A stretch of 37,143 nucleotides of DNA. Source: Clostridia bacterium (GTDB taxonomy: Bacteria > Bacillota > Clostridia > Oscillospirales > CAG-272). The notes under the pieces are model-generated. The model ran no database searches and had not been told where the DNA came from. It worked only from the letters and a program-made list of their open reading frames with translations. This document shows, piece after piece, positions 8,039-16,748 of the stretch. Position 1 is the first letter of the stretch. Each line of letters starts with the position of its first letter. The translations under genes and the position numbers were made by a program. The DNA is taken from positions 1-37,143 of the forward strand of contig JAFUMU010000011.1 in NCBI GenBank assembly GCA_017482495.1, read 5' to 3'.

Positions 8039-11000
8039 TCATATTCTCTGTCTGCAAACAGGTCTCATTTTGCAATATTCGCAGTGGCTCTCGCCGTCCT
8101 CGTCAAGAACTGTTGCCTCTGCCGTACCGCTTTTCATTTTTTCTCCCGTCTCCTTGATCGCAAGGCACAGCTCTTCACGTATTGCTTCCATCTCATCTCT
8201 GTCTGCTGTGGAGCTGTTTTTGCTTATGGATCCGTCCTTATTGAATTTGACGGGGATGAATCTTCCCTCGCCCATAGGCTCCATGGCGCGTATGATACCC
8301 TCGTCGCGAAGGATGATACCTTTTCTTGCGATATTTCCCAACACAAGTTTTCTTGCCTCATCAGAGCCCACAGGGGATGTATTTGATACCTCTCCCGGTC
8401 TTGCGGAAAAATAAACGGCGCCTGCAGGTATCAGCTTTTCTCCGTTTGGTGCAAGCTTATCTCTGAATGAGCAGGGAGGACATCCGCATACAGAAAACAG
8501 GTACAGAAGAAGCTGAACGTTACGTCCTGTCAGGACTTCATCAAGCTTGAACTGCTTTTTGCCTGTTTTATAATCTACTACACGTACATATACTTCATTG
8601 CCCGATCGGTATACATCAAGTCTGTCCACCACGCCTATCATGGACATAATACTTCCGTCCTCAAGTGTCATTTCAAGGGCGGGGACATCGCCGCCCATTC
8701 CCACACGCATTTCAAATTCGTAGGGTTCAAAGGCGGATTCCGTAAATTCGGCATCAAGGGAATCTATATACAGTTTAAGTGAGCGTGTTACTCTTGCAAA
8801 AAGATATCTAAGTCTTTGTGAAGCATTTTCGGGAGATACGGCATTTATATATTTATCTATCAGTATTCGGACAGTTTCCTGACTCCACTCCTTGTCAAGG
8901 GGGAACTGTATTCCCTTATCTCTGACCTCGCGCAGGAAGTCCTCAAGTATTTTATGAACAAAATTACCTACATCCGCCGGTGATATTTTCGCCTGCTCTC
9001 CCTCGTCAAGGTTGAGTACATATTGGAGATAGTATGCCTGAGGGCAGTTCTTAAAGGATTCCAGCTTGGATTGGGACAGGCGCATATCAAGTCCGAATAT
9101 CATATCTGCTGTTTCCTTGCTGACCGATTCCCCTGAGCTGACTATGCTGTCCAAGCATCCTGTTTCCTTACCGAGGATGCTTTCAAGTGCGATGCCTGCT
9201 TCCGTATTTCTCAGGGCGGGCAGATGATATCTTGCCGCCGCTTTGTTTCGTATTATAAAGGACATATCAAGATGCGCGTCCTTTTTTATCCTTGCGTTTT
9301 TTATAAGAGCCATTACGCGCAACGAGCCTGATGAGGGGCGAAGTGTGCCTTCGTCTCCCGACTGAGGCATAATGATGCTGAGGGTGTCTGACGGGGCAGT
9401 TACTGCCGCCCAAAATCTGAAAAGTTCTTCACTGCGCCTCGATTCCATACCGGGTGACAGCTCTATACCCATTGGTCCAAGAACGTCCTTATCTCTTTGT
9501 GTAAAAAATCCGTTATCTCCCGGGATCGCGGGAAATTCTCCCTCGCAGGCTCCCAGGATGATCATATGCTTAACTCCGTCAAGTCGGGCGCCTCCTGCGC
9601 CTGATATGACTACTCTGTCGATACTGTCGGGGATAGTTCCTATTTCTGTCTCTGCCGCAACGCGCTCCACAAGGTGGGAGAAGCGTACAGGATCTGTAGT
9701 TGAGTCGCCCGATGCCTCTACAAGTGTATCGAGTATCAGGCAAACTGAAGCCCATACCTGTTCCTGCTCCTGAGCCTCGGCTCCTTTGCCGCCGCGTCTG
9801 AGTAATTCTGCTTTTTTTGATATCTGCGAATATACATTATAGTCACAAAGCAGCTTATATACTGCCTCTGACGCCTCTCTTACAGTGCCGTTAAGATGGG
9901 TTGACAGCTCCTGTATAGGTGTGATCAGTTTTTCTCGTGCATTATTGGCAAGCATAAGGAGCTGAGTGCCCCAAGAGCTTAGCTTGTCCGTATATCCGTC
10001 GGGATTCATATTCCATCCCTCACAGCAAAATGCCTTTTTACCTCTCAGGCGCCACTTATCTGCATATTTTTCAAATGCATCAGCTTCCTCGGGAGTAAGT
10101 CCCGTAAGCGATGTTTTTGCGCAGGATACGACATCCTCACGTCTCCATCCGTATGCCGCCACTTTTAGGGCTGATATAATGAGTCGGACTGCGCCTTGGG
10201 CTGAAAGCATGCTTTTGCGCGACATATATACGGGTATCCCCATTGCTTCGAGGTGAACATCCGTTATACCTCTCAGCTTTTCTACATCTGCTGCAACTAT
10301 GGCGATCTCAGAAAAGGATGCGCCGCCCTCAACGAGCTCCCATATAACAGCGGAGCACACGGACGCCTCATCATGTCTGTCGCCGCAGGTATAGAGTCGT
10401 ACCGCATTGCTCTCTCCCTCAAAGGAGGGGGCAGTATATTCCCACAGATTGTCCTTGAGATAGCTTATACATTCAGGCACCTTTGCTTCAGGCAGATTGA
10501 ATGCTCTCACCTCACGTCCGACTCTCTGTGCTGTCAGTGCAAGGGAATTTTTGAATGCTCTTATGTGTGCTGTATGGGCGCCGTCTCGGTCACTTCCTTT
10601 TATGGCAAATGTAACTGTTACGCCGTGGGCGTCTCTGAACAGTCTTCTGACTATGTTGCGCTCCTTGGGGGTCAGGGTATAGAAGGAATCGATTATAATA
10701 TGATGATTTGAAAAAAGATTTTCTCCGTCAAGAAGCTCACATATCGCGTCGGGGATCTCCTCGGGATCATCATATTTTTCATGAAGCAATGTATCGTATG
10801 CCGCCCATACTATGGAAAGGTCATGCAGTTTATTTGCAATGCCTTCCTCTCTGCCTTGAGAATTCAGGGCTTCAGATGCTTCCATAAGAGTGGCAGGAGT
10901 CTGAGAATAAAGCAGAGCTTCACTTACGGCCTTGAGAAGGATGGGTACATATCTGTCCTCTCTGCCCTTATTGTAGATACGGAGTCTGTCCTTGACTGAA

Positions 11001-11290
11001 ACAAGAGCCCTCCACATAATGAGCGTTTTTTTGGCATTGTTGATATAATTTTTTGAGCAGCCTCCCATACGTCGGAAAACGGTGTCGGCAAGTCTTGTAA
11101 AGCTGAGCGTTTCCACCTGCAGTGCGGCGGTAGGCGGAAGCTCTGAGGCAACAAGAGAGTCCCACATAAGGGCTTGCTGCTCCGGTGCAATAAGAAGGAC
11201 CTTTCTTTGGCTGTCGATCTCGCTGCGGATCTTATTTAGTATATAGCTTCGCTTTGCGCTTCTGCTGTGTCCGAACACAAAATCGATCAT
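8039..11290 (-). CDS. addB: ATP-dependent helicase/nuclease subunit B (AddB)
   Basis: This 1083-residue protein is the partner of AddA. The N-terminal helicase-like half is followed by a nuclease with VVDYKTGKKQF. Four Cys for the Fe-S clamp are present: one in ESFKNCPQAYYLQY and CX2CX5C at 1070, 1073 and 1079, at the extreme C-terminus as in Bacillus AddB. The Walker A site is degenerate: GHSRSAKR (7-14) where family members usually have GxxxSGKT/S, so ATP binding by this subunit may be lost. GGAGG precedes the ATG by 7 bases; the upstream QueG-like gene ends 1 base before it. Confidence 0.95.
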   Translation of the reverse strand: MIDFVFGHSRSAKRSYILNKIRSEIDSQRKVLLIAPEQQALMWDSLVASELPPTAALQVETLSFTRLADTVFRRMGGCSKNYINNAKKTLIMWRALVSVKDRLRIYNKGREDRYVPILLKAVSEALLYSQTPATLMEASEALNSQGREEGIANKLHDLSIVWAAYDTLLHEKYDDPEEIPDAICELLDGENLFSNHHIIIDSFYTLTPKERNIVRRLFRDAHGVTVTFAIKGSDRDGAHTAHIRAFKNSLALTAQRVGREVRAFNLPEAKVPECISYLKDNLWEYTAPSFEGESNAVRLYTCGDRHDEASVCSAVIWELVEGGASFSEIAIVAADVEKLRGITDVHLEAMGIPVYMSRKSMLSAQGAVRLIISALKVAAYGWRREDVVSCAKTSLTGLTPEEADAFEKYADKWRLRGKKAFCCEGWNMNPDGYTDKLSSWGTQLLMLANNAREKLITPIQELSTHLNGTVREASEAVYKLLCDYNVYSQISKKAELLRRGGKGAEAQEQEQVWASVCLILDTLVEASGDSTTDPVRFSHLVERVAAETEIGTIPDSIDRVVISGAGGARLDGVKHMIILGACEGEFPAIPGDNGFFTQRDKDVLGPMGIELSPGMESRRSEELFRFWAAVTAPSDTLSIIMPQSGDEGTLRPSSGSLRVMALIKNARIKKDAHLDMSFIIRNKAAARYHLPALRNTEAGIALESILGKETGCLDSIVSSGESVSKETADMIFGLDMRLSQSKLESFKNCPQAYYLQYVLNLDEGEQAKISPADVGNFVHKILEDFLREVRDKGIQFPLDKEWSQETVRILIDKYINAVSPENASQRLRYLFARVTRSLKLYIDSLDAEFTESAFEPYEFEMRVGMGGDVPALEMTLEDGSIMSMIGVVDRLDVYRSGNEVYVRVVDYKTGKKQFKLDEVLTGRNVQLLLYLFSVCGCPPCSFRDKLAPNGEKLIPAGAVYFSARPGEVSNTSPVGSDEARKLVLGNIARKGIILRDEGIIRAMEPMGEGRFIPVKFNKDGSISKNSSTADRDEMEAIREELCLAIKETGEKMKSGTAEATVLDEDGESHCEYCKMRPVCRQRI

Positions 11291-11291
11291 T

Positions 11292-12116
11292 CTATTTCCT
11301 CCTTATAATATCTATGTTTCTCTGCATAACATTTCTTTTTCTGTAAGAGAATGTATATTTTTTATACTCCTCATCGCTCAGGGATTCTACATCGTTTTCG
11401 TCGCCGGTTATTACATTTTCTTTGAAAAACTGTATGGGTGTATATATAGTTCCGTTCTTTATTGCGTTCTGCGTATGGGGGCAGGAAAGCTGACAACGGT
11501 CGCATCCCCAGATGCTTCCGCTTCTTCTCACCGCATCAGTTTCAGGATCGGTAAGCTCTCCCTTTTTCTGAGTAATGGCGGATATACAAAGCGATTTGTC
11601 TCCGTCTGCACAGCCTGCAGGACAGGAAGCAATGCATATGCGACAATCCTCGCAGTATGCTATATCATTACAGCCCACTGTGATGCCCTCTGCGCCAAGC
11701 TGAGCTTCTGTCAAGGTGCACACAAGCTCTCCTATGCACACAAATGACGAATATTTTCGGCTTATAAGCAGTCCGTGGCGGCCAATAATGCCCAGCGAGC
11801 ATTTTGCTGCTCCGTCGCGCTCGTTTAGAGGTGAATGGTCTGTAAATCCGCGGGCGAATGCTCCGTATTTATTTTTAACGTATTCTTCAAGCTCCGAAAA
11901 AAGCTCTTTGGCAAACAGGTGATAATCGGGAACTGCGGCAAAGGCCGCAAGGCGGCAGTTTTTATTCTCAACATAATATGGAAAAAGCATAAAAACAGCG
12001 TAGCATCCCCGGGGGAGACTGTCATACAGCCGTCTGTTTCCCACAAGGCAATGCTCAAGTGGTATTGCTGAAAAATCCTCTATTCCTTTTTCTTTCAAAA
12101 TATCAGAAAGAGTCAT
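11292..12116 (-). CDS. Short QueG-like 4Fe-4S protein (epoxyqueuosine reductase family)
   Basis: The 274-residue protein carries two ferredoxin-type cluster motifs, CEDCRICIASCP and CDRCQLSCP, with the intervening SLCISAITQKKGE that corresponds to the conserved CISY(L)TIE block of epoxyqueuosine reductase. QueG performs the last step of queuosine synthesis on tRNA using cobalamin. This version is about 100 residues shorter than classical QueG and appears to lack the C-terminal HEAT-type part, so it may be a family variant with another substrate. The start at 12116 was chosen over the ATG at 12140 because the promoter -10 box is only a few bases upstream of 12140 and a GAGGTGAAGGG site precedes 12116. 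It is first in an operon with addB and addA. Confidence 0.8.
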   Translation of the reverse strand: MTLSDILKEKGIEDFSAIPLEHCLVGNRRLYDSLPRGCYAVFMLFPYYVENKNCRLAAFAAVPDYHLFAKELFSELEEYVKNKYGAFARGFTDHSPLNERDGAAKCSLGIIGRHGLLISRKYSSFVCIGELVCTLTEAQLGAEGITVGCNDIAYCEDCRICIASCPAGCADGDKSLCISAITQKKGELTDPETDAVRRSGSIWGCDRCQLSCPHTQNAIKNGTIYTPIQFFKENVITGDENDVESLSDEEYKKYTFSYRKRNVMQRNIDIIRRK

Positions 12117-12148
12117 ATTCCCTTCACCTCTGTTATACATCTTCTTTC

Positions 12149-12177
12149 ATTATATCAAATTTGATGTTGCAAATCAA
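12149..12177 (-). promoter_or_regulatory. Promoter of the queG-like-addB-addA operon
   Basis: On the minus strand TTGATT (12172-12177), 17 bases, TATAAT (12149-12154). The expected transcript start near 12142 supports the downstream start codon at 12116. No other promoter was recognised within the operon. Confidence 0.75.
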
Positions 12178-12241
12178 CAACACCACCAATGTATATACAA
12201 AAAGAGGATAACACATTTTTTACAGCTTTGGAAGAAATACA

Positions 12242-12276
12242 AAATGCCCGGTTTCCTTTGGGAAAACAGGGCATTT
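12242..12276 (-). terminator. Terminator after the HTH-membrane gene
   Basis: AAATGCCC (12242-12249) pairs with GGGCATTT (12269-12276), and inner bases GTTTCC/GGAAAAC extend the stem. On the minus strand a T-rich tract (TTTTGTATTT) follows, so it fits the gene ending at 12292; it could also act on the plus strand. Confidence 0.65.
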
Positions 12277-12291
12277 AAGTTCGATTCTTGG

Positions 12292-12867
12292 TCATTTTTC
12301 TTTTTTCTTCATACCCGACCACAGGCATATTATAGCCTGACCGGGTACTCCCATAACAAATACGAGCCACGGGTTATACGGCAGAGCAGTAAGATAGATG
12401 GAAGCAAGAAGAGACCACATCAGAAAGGATATTATAAGATAATTATGTCTGCGATTGCCCCATATGCTGTTGAAAACAAGCAGCACGATAAATGATATGG
12501 GTACAGGCCAGATGAATGCAAGCCAATTGTGCCATCCGATGCCTGCGATGGTGAGTATTACAAAAAACAATGTACTTACAAGCCACACCAGCACAACAGA
12601 TAGTAGTGTTACTACTGTATGCACCCTTTTTCTCGGAGGCGCCTTGCGCTCTACCTTGCCGTTCTCAGCAAGCAGGCTGTCCACCGTAACGCCGAAAAGG
12701 TCAGCCATCTCCTTGAGTACAACGATATCGGGAAGAGAAGCTCCAGACTCCCATTTCGAAACAGCCTTATCGGAATAGTTCAGCTTTTCTGCAAGGGCAA
12801 GCTGGGTCATATTGTTTTCCCGTCTGAGACGTGCGATGTTTTTGGCAATAATATGCTTGAGCTCCAT
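12292..12867 (-). CDS. XRE-family HTH regulator with C-terminal membrane domain
   Basis: The 191-residue protein has an N-terminal XRE/Cro HTH (ARLRRENNMTQLALAEKLNY, then SDKAVSKWESGASLPDIVVL, residues 10-60), a basic linker, and four probable membrane segments after residue 80. Such membrane-tethered XRE proteins are common in Clostridia and are thought to read envelope signals. The start at 12867 has GGGAGAGG 7 bases upstream; an earlier in-frame ATG has no such site and precedes the promoter's expected transcript start. It has a near-consensus promoter next to repeated half-sites (12940-13011), suggesting autoregulation and control of the divergent PAP2-like gene. Confidence 0.88.
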   Translation of the reverse strand: MELKHIIAKNIARLRRENNMTQLALAEKLNYSDKAVSKWESGASLPDIVVLKEMADLFGVTVDSLLAENGKVERKAPPRKRVHTVVTLLSVVLVWLVSTLFFVILTIAGIGWHNWLAFIWPVPISFIVLLVFNSIWGNRRHNYLIISFLMWSLLASIYLTALPYNPWLVFVMGVPGQAIICLWSGMKKKEK

Positions 12868-12899
12868 GCTAAAGCCTCTCCCTTTCAACGATTTACTAC

Positions 12900-12928
12900 A
12901 GTATAACACAGCGAAAAATATCTGTCAA
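12900..12928 (-). promoter_or_regulatory. Promoter of the XRE-membrane gene
   Basis: On the minus strand TTGACA (12923-12928), 17 bases, TATACT (12900-12905), 33 bases before the ATG. Confidence 0.8.
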
Positions 12929-12939
12929 GAAAAAATGGC

Positions 12940-13011
12940 GGTAGAGTCTGAGAATGCCCGTAAAATAAGGCTTCTCCACTGTGGGTAGAGTCGTTTTTTG
13001 CCGACTCTACC
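12940..13011. promoter_or_regulatory. Three GGTAGAGTC half-sites (candidate XRE operator)
   Basis: GGTAGAGTC occurs at 12940-12948 and 12984-12992, and its inverse GACTCTACC at 13003-13011; the last two form a perfect 10-bp dyad with an 8-base spacer TTTTTTGC. They lie between the divergent XRE and PAP2-like genes, 11 bases upstream of the XRE -35 box. Operator function is inferred. Confidence 0.5.
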
Positions 13012-13053
13012 GCTCTGATTTAAAGGTGTAGAGCGCAAATGCGATTCAGTAGG

Positions 13054-13082
13054 GTGACATTGGGGAAGAATTGTGTTAAAGT
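13054..13082 (+). promoter_or_regulatory. Possible promoter of the PAP2-like gene
   Basis: GTGACA (13054-13059), 17 bases, TAAAGT (13077-13082), about 40 bases before the ATG at 13123. Both boxes deviate from consensus. Confidence 0.4.
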
Positions 13083-13122
13083 TTTTTCACACCCGAAAAC
13101 AGATCGCTCAAGGAGGCGTAAC

Positions 13123-13743
13123 ATGACAAAAATGAGTCCGGAACGCATAAGAAAGAGAAGAAAAAGAGCCTTTGCAAAAATGCTCAGAATAATTACCGTT
13201 GCACCCATTATGGCGTTTATCGCTTTTACTGTAATGCTTGTGACAGGCGGGATCTTTCAGAATATTTATGAATACTTATGGACTCTTGTTTTTATGTGTG
13301 TCCTTCCTCTCACTGCCTATCCTCTGCAGAAGATACTTCCTCCTTTTAAGGATAAAGGACGAAGCGGTCAGAGAACTCTTGCAATGATAATGGCAAATGT
13401 GGGATATATTCTCAGCATAGTATATGCTATGTCTGCTGATATTTCAGACAGACTTCTTGCTGTGTTCGTGACATATGTGCTTTCCGGAGCATCTCTGCTT
13501 ATTATAAATAAAGCATTTAAATTCAAGGCAAGCGGCCATGCATGCGGTGCAGCAGGTCCTATTGGTGTTCTGGTATATTTCCTGGGCATTACCCCTGCAG
13601 GCATAGCGTGTCTTATTCTTGGCGGTGCTCTTCTTGCCGCTGTGCTTTGGGGCACAGTTAAAACTCATAGTCACACTGCTCCGCAGTTTATTATCGGCGG
13701 TATTATACCAATCATTATTTTCTACACACTCATACTGATCTGA
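13123..13743 (+). CDS. Membrane protein, possibly PAP2-like phosphatase
   Basis: The 206-residue protein has a very basic N-terminus (PERIRKRRKRAF) and five or six hydrophobic segments. A KFKASGHACGAAGP stretch followed 45 residues later by VKTHSHTAPQFIIGG resembles the KxxxxxxRP, SGH and SRxxxxHxxxD blocks of PAP2-type lipid phosphatases. The last block has Gln where the catalytic partner Asp is expected and the Arg is Lys, so activity is uncertain. The start at 13123 is supported by AAGGAGG; an ATG at 13039 has no ribosome site. It is divergent from the XRE-membrane regulator. It may equally be an unassigned integral membrane protein. Confidence 0.7.
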   Translation: MTKMSPERIRKRRKRAFAKMLRIITVAPIMAFIAFTVMLVTGGIFQNIYEYLWTLVFMCVLPLTAYPLQKILPPFKDKGRSGQRTLAMIMANVGYILSIVYAMSADISDRLLAVFVTYVLSGASLLIINKAFKFKASGHACGAAGPIGVLVYFLGITPAGIACLILGGALLAAVLWGTVKTHSHTAPQFIIGGIIPIIIFYTLILI

Positions 13744-13803
13744 TCAAGGTTTTCCACACAAAAGCCTTGCCGCCGATATAAACGGACAGGATGATATAAA
13801 AAG

Positions 13804-13834
13804 ACAGTGACCGATATTCGGACACTGTTTTTTT
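13804..13834 (+). terminator. Terminator after the PAP2-like gene
   Basis: ACAGTGACCGA pairs with TCGGACACTGT (one unpaired A on each side) and is followed by seven T. It lies 61 bases past the stop at 13743. Confidence 0.75.
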
Positions 13835-13947
13835 ATTTGTGCTCCCATGGAGAACGTATCTCGGGCTTTAAACAATGGTATTCACCCATTCAGCCGACTG
13901 CAATATCTGCATAATTGTAAACAATACTGTCAAATGACCGCAAAACG

Positions 13948-13976
13948 TTGACAAAGTTTTATGGAAGTTGTATAAT
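13948..13976 (+). promoter_or_regulatory. Promoter of the blaI-blaR1 pair
   Basis: TTGACA (13948-13953), 17 bases, TATAAT (13971-13976): perfect sigma-A boxes, 42 bases before the ATG. A strong promoter is expected for a gene pair that is kept repressed. I could not see a clear TACA-TGTA BlaI operator. Confidence 0.85.
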
Positions 13977-14017
13977 AATGTTGTAGACTATGTGTATTCA
14001 ACGAATGAGACATTATT

Positions 14018-14419
14018 ATGAGTGCAACAGAACGACTTCCCAATGCCGAGCTCGATATCATGCGAGTGCTTTGGGGTGCCGAGAAGCCTCTCAAGGCTTC
14101 AGAGCTTACAAGCGCTCTTTCAGAGGAAAGAGCATGGAAAAGACAGACAGTACATGTGCTTCTGTCCAGACTTGAAAAGAAGGGATATGTGGGTGTTGAC
14201 AAATCTGCCTATAGCCATCTTTTCTATCCTCTTATTGACGAAAACGATTACCTCGCCCTTGCTTCATCCGGTCTTGTAAAAAAGGTGGGAAGCTCCATCC
14301 ATTCCATGATGGCCTCACTTATTGAGACAAATGAGTTATCTGATGAGGATATCTTTGCCCTCTCCGAAATGCTCAACGCAAAGTGCAAGGAGATCGAGGC
14401 AAACAGAAAAAACAACTGA
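14018..14419 (+). CDS. BlaI/MecI/CopY-family transcriptional repressor
   Basis: The 133-residue winged-helix protein shows the BlaI family plan: LPNAELDIMRVLWGAEKPLK at the N-terminus, the recognition helix region WKRQTVHVLLSRLEKKGYV, and a helical dimerisation tail. In this family the repressor is cleaved or released when the partner BlaR1 senses a signal. The start has no clear ribosome site (ATTATTATG), so translation is probably weak. The BlaR1-like protease gene starts 9 bases after its stop, so both share one transcript. Confidence 0.92.
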   Translation: MSATERLPNAELDIMRVLWGAEKPLKASELTSALSEERAWKRQTVHVLLSRLEKKGYVGVDKSAYSHLFYPLIDENDYLALASSGLVKKVGSSIHSMMASLIETNELSDEDIFALSEMLNAKCKEIEANRKNN

Positions 14420-14428
14420 TTTTTTGAA

Positions 14429-16561
14429 ATGACAGATTTTATTAACTATTTTTTACTGACATTAGCGGGGATATCTCTGTCTATGGCATTAGTAGCAGCT
14501 ATACTTTTGCTTGCCAGAGGCTCAATGAAAAAGCATCTGTCGGCAGGCAGCAGATATATTATCTGGTGCATAGTAGTTTTGAGATTGCTTTTGCCTGTGG
14601 GTGGCTTTTTTGCGCCCGCGCTTATCAACATCACCGACGAAGCGGAAGCCTCCTCCATATCAGAGGAGGACTTTTCCTATGATCATTCACCAAGCGGAGG
14701 TGGTGTTCAGCCTGTGCCCGAGGTGGAGATACCCTTAAGGGAAGGAGCTTCAGAGGAGATAATAGCAGATATTTACGAGGCGTCGTCGCCAGAGCAGACG
14801 GACGTTTCCAAGGAACAGGGAGATATTTTCAATATAGCTCTCAGCTTTGTGACTTCAGAGAAAATGACTTATGCGGTGTCCTTTTTATGGGCTGCAGGTG
14901 TGCTTGTGTTTTTTATCAGATATGCGGCAGCCTACGGCGTATCGATGAGAAGGATAGGGCGTGCTTCCATTGCACCGGATGAAGTGTTGAGTGAGTTGTT
15001 TTTGCAAACTTGCCGCCGTATGGATATAAAGACTCCGCCGCGTCTTATTATAAGTGAGGCAGTGGACAGCCCCATGCTGTACGGTTTTATCCGTCCAACA
15101 GTTGTAATGCCATCCATTTGCCTTGAAGGGGAAGCGGCAGTCGGCGTTATTTCTCATGAGCTTACTCACTATAAGCGAGGAGATCTGTATGTGAAGCTGG
15201 CTTCAATGATAGGCAATGCTCTGCATTGGTTCAATCCCATTGCTTATATTTCCGCAAGGATGCTTTCGTCCGAAATGGAGCTTTCATGTGACGAACGTGT
15301 GCTTGCACACTTCAGCGATGAAGAGAGAGTATCCTACGGACGCGCCATGCTTGATATAGTAAAAAATTGCAGAAAAGTAACAGCCCCTCTGTCAACAAGC
15401 TTCAATCCTGCATCTAACGCTGTTAAAGAAAGACTTACTAACATTCTCGATTCCCGTAAAAAGGGAAAGGGTATATCCGTAATCAGCCTTACTGCTGCGG
15501 TGTGTATCCTTTCAGGTTCTCTTTTCGGATATGAAGCAGGCGCAATAGATCTGACTGCATCTGAGAGCCCTTGGGTAAACGAGGAGACAACGGGAGAAGC
15601 ATACATTATCACACCTGTTACCGATGAGGTGACAGATACTGCGGAGACTATACATGATGAACCTGCTGAAACATTTGCTGAAACAAGCTATCTTGTATCT
15701 GACAAGGAAACTGAAACAGCACCTGATACAGCAGCCGACACTTCTGCGTCCCAACGCGACGGGCACGATGAAACGTCCCGTTCAGAGGTCATATTTTCCC
15801 CTGTAAAGGAGGAATCCACATCAGTCGAGAGCTCCGTCACACCTCATATACATAAATATTCCGTTACGAGAGTTGCGGCGACCTGCTCTGAAAACGGATA
15901 TAATCTTTATCGCTGTCAGTGCGGACATACATATACTACACTTATAAACAGGACTCACGCTCACAAAACCAAGATGGTGGAAACGACCGTTGCGGTGGAC
16001 GGAGAGGATGTTGTTTACTATGCGGAAATATGTGTTGACTGTGGCATAGAGATCGGATATAAAAAGAGTATGTGGGACGGAACGTCCATCAGCTATTATA
16101 TCTCCGGTCCATTCAATTATGACGGAGAATATAATGAGAACGGAGAGCTGGTCATATACGGCAAGGGCGATATGCAGGAATACGGCTCCATAGTTTCAGC
16201 ATTTGAAGGCGGCACTGACTTAAAGCTGCCCCCATGGTGGCTGCTTTCAGCAGGATATGATTCCATTGTAGTTGATACGGGAATCACGCATGTTGGAGCT
16301 AACGCCTTTGCATATGCGTGTGAGTATGTTTCAACAGTTAAAATATCTAAAAACTGTAAATCTATAGGTACAAATGCGTTTTTGGGAGGAACGGAGATCA
16401 AGACACTGTATCTTCCTGTATCTCTTGAATATATCAGCGAGGGTGCATTTGCCGATTCCTCCGATATTGTTATAAAATTTGAGGGAACTGCTGAAGAATT
16501 CGCCAAAATAGATCTTGGCGGTCTTTCATATTCGTCGGTTGAATTCAACGTTTCATATTAA
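14429..16561 (+). CDS. BlaR1-type M56 sensor protease fused to a BspA-like LRR ectodomain
   Basis: The 710-residue membrane protein starts with two hydrophobic segments (about 7-30 and 43-64), a third near 148-165, and the M56 zinc site HELTH at 243-247 with a downstream Glu in SSEMELSCDE. A fourth membrane helix lies near 350-367. The extracellular part does not look like a penicillin-binding domain. It has a Thr/Glu-rich stalk (about 375-470), a Cys-rich CSENGYNLYRCQCGHTYTT motif seen in Clostridia surface proteins, and a C-terminal LRR_5/BspA-like region (VGANAFAYACEY, SIGTNAFLGG, YISEGAFADSS). The intact protease site suggests it cleaves the partner BlaI when the LRR part senses something other than a beta-lactam. 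No clear ribosome site; coupling to blaI is likely. Confidence 0.9.
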   Translation: MTDFINYFLLTLAGISLSMALVAAILLLARGSMKKHLSAGSRYIIWCIVVLRLLLPVGGFFAPALINITDEAEASSISEEDFSYDHSPSGGGVQPVPEVEIPLREGASEEIIADIYEASSPEQTDVSKEQGDIFNIALSFVTSEKMTYAVSFLWAAGVLVFFIRYAAAYGVSMRRIGRASIAPDEVLSELFLQTCRRMDIKTPPRLIISEAVDSPMLYGFIRPTVVMPSICLEGEAAVGVISHELTHYKRGDLYVKLASMIGNALHWFNPIAYISARMLSSEMELSCDERVLAHFSDEERVSYGRAMLDIVKNCRKVTAPLSTSFNPASNAVKERLTNILDSRKKGKGISVISLTAAVCILSGSLFGYEAGAIDLTASESPWVNEETTGEAYIITPVTDEVTDTAETIHDEPAETFAETSYLVSDKETETAPDTAADTSASQRDGHDETSRSEVIFSPVKEESTSVESSVTPHIHKYSVTRVAATCSENGYNLYRCQCGHTYTTLINRTHAHKTKMVETTVAVDGEDVVYYAEICVDCGIEIGYKKSMWDGTSISYYISGPFNYDGEYNENGELVIYGKGDMQEYGSIVSAFEGGTDLKLPPWWLLSAGYDSIVVDTGITHVGANAFAYACEYVSTVKISKNCKSIGTNAFLGGTEIKTLYLPVSLEYISEGAFADSSDIVIKFEGTAEEFAKIDLGGLSYSSVEFNVSY

Positions 16562-16568
16562 TATTTCA

Positions 16569-16605
16569 GATCACTGCAAAGCATCGGCCTTGCAGTGATC
16601 TTTTT
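16569..16605 (+). terminator. Terminator after the BlaR1-LRR gene
   Basis: An 11-bp perfect stem (GATCACTGCAA / TTGCAGTGATC) is followed by five T, 8 bases after the stop codon. Confidence 0.88.
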
Positions 16606-16667
16606 ATGAAAAAGGTAGTATGGACAAAAAATATCGAAAAATTGTCAACAAAATCGAAAACAAACAG

Positions 16668-16696
16668 TTGACAACGTATTGTATTACGTGTATAAT
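16668..16696 (+). promoter_or_regulatory. Promoter of the SPQTG surface protein
   Basis: TTGACA (16668-16673), 17 bases, TATAAT (16691-16696): perfect boxes, 53 bases before the ATG. An ACGTA/TACGT dyad with a 6-base spacer lies within the spacer. Confidence 0.85.
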
Positions 16697-16748
16697 ATAG
16701 CCAACTTAAGAAAAAAGAGGAATTCCTCTGAAAAAGAAAGGAAAGAAA

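Noticed and set aside
4964..11190. Many frames of 60-150 codons inside addA and addB on the opposite strand or other frames
   Set aside because: Shadows of two long, well-conserved genes; none has a ribosome site or recognisable motif.
13921..14017. BlaI operator (TACA-N-TGTA dyad) at the blaI promoter
   Set aside because: Several TGTA copies are present but no TACA on the same strand forms a dyad, so I do not call one.
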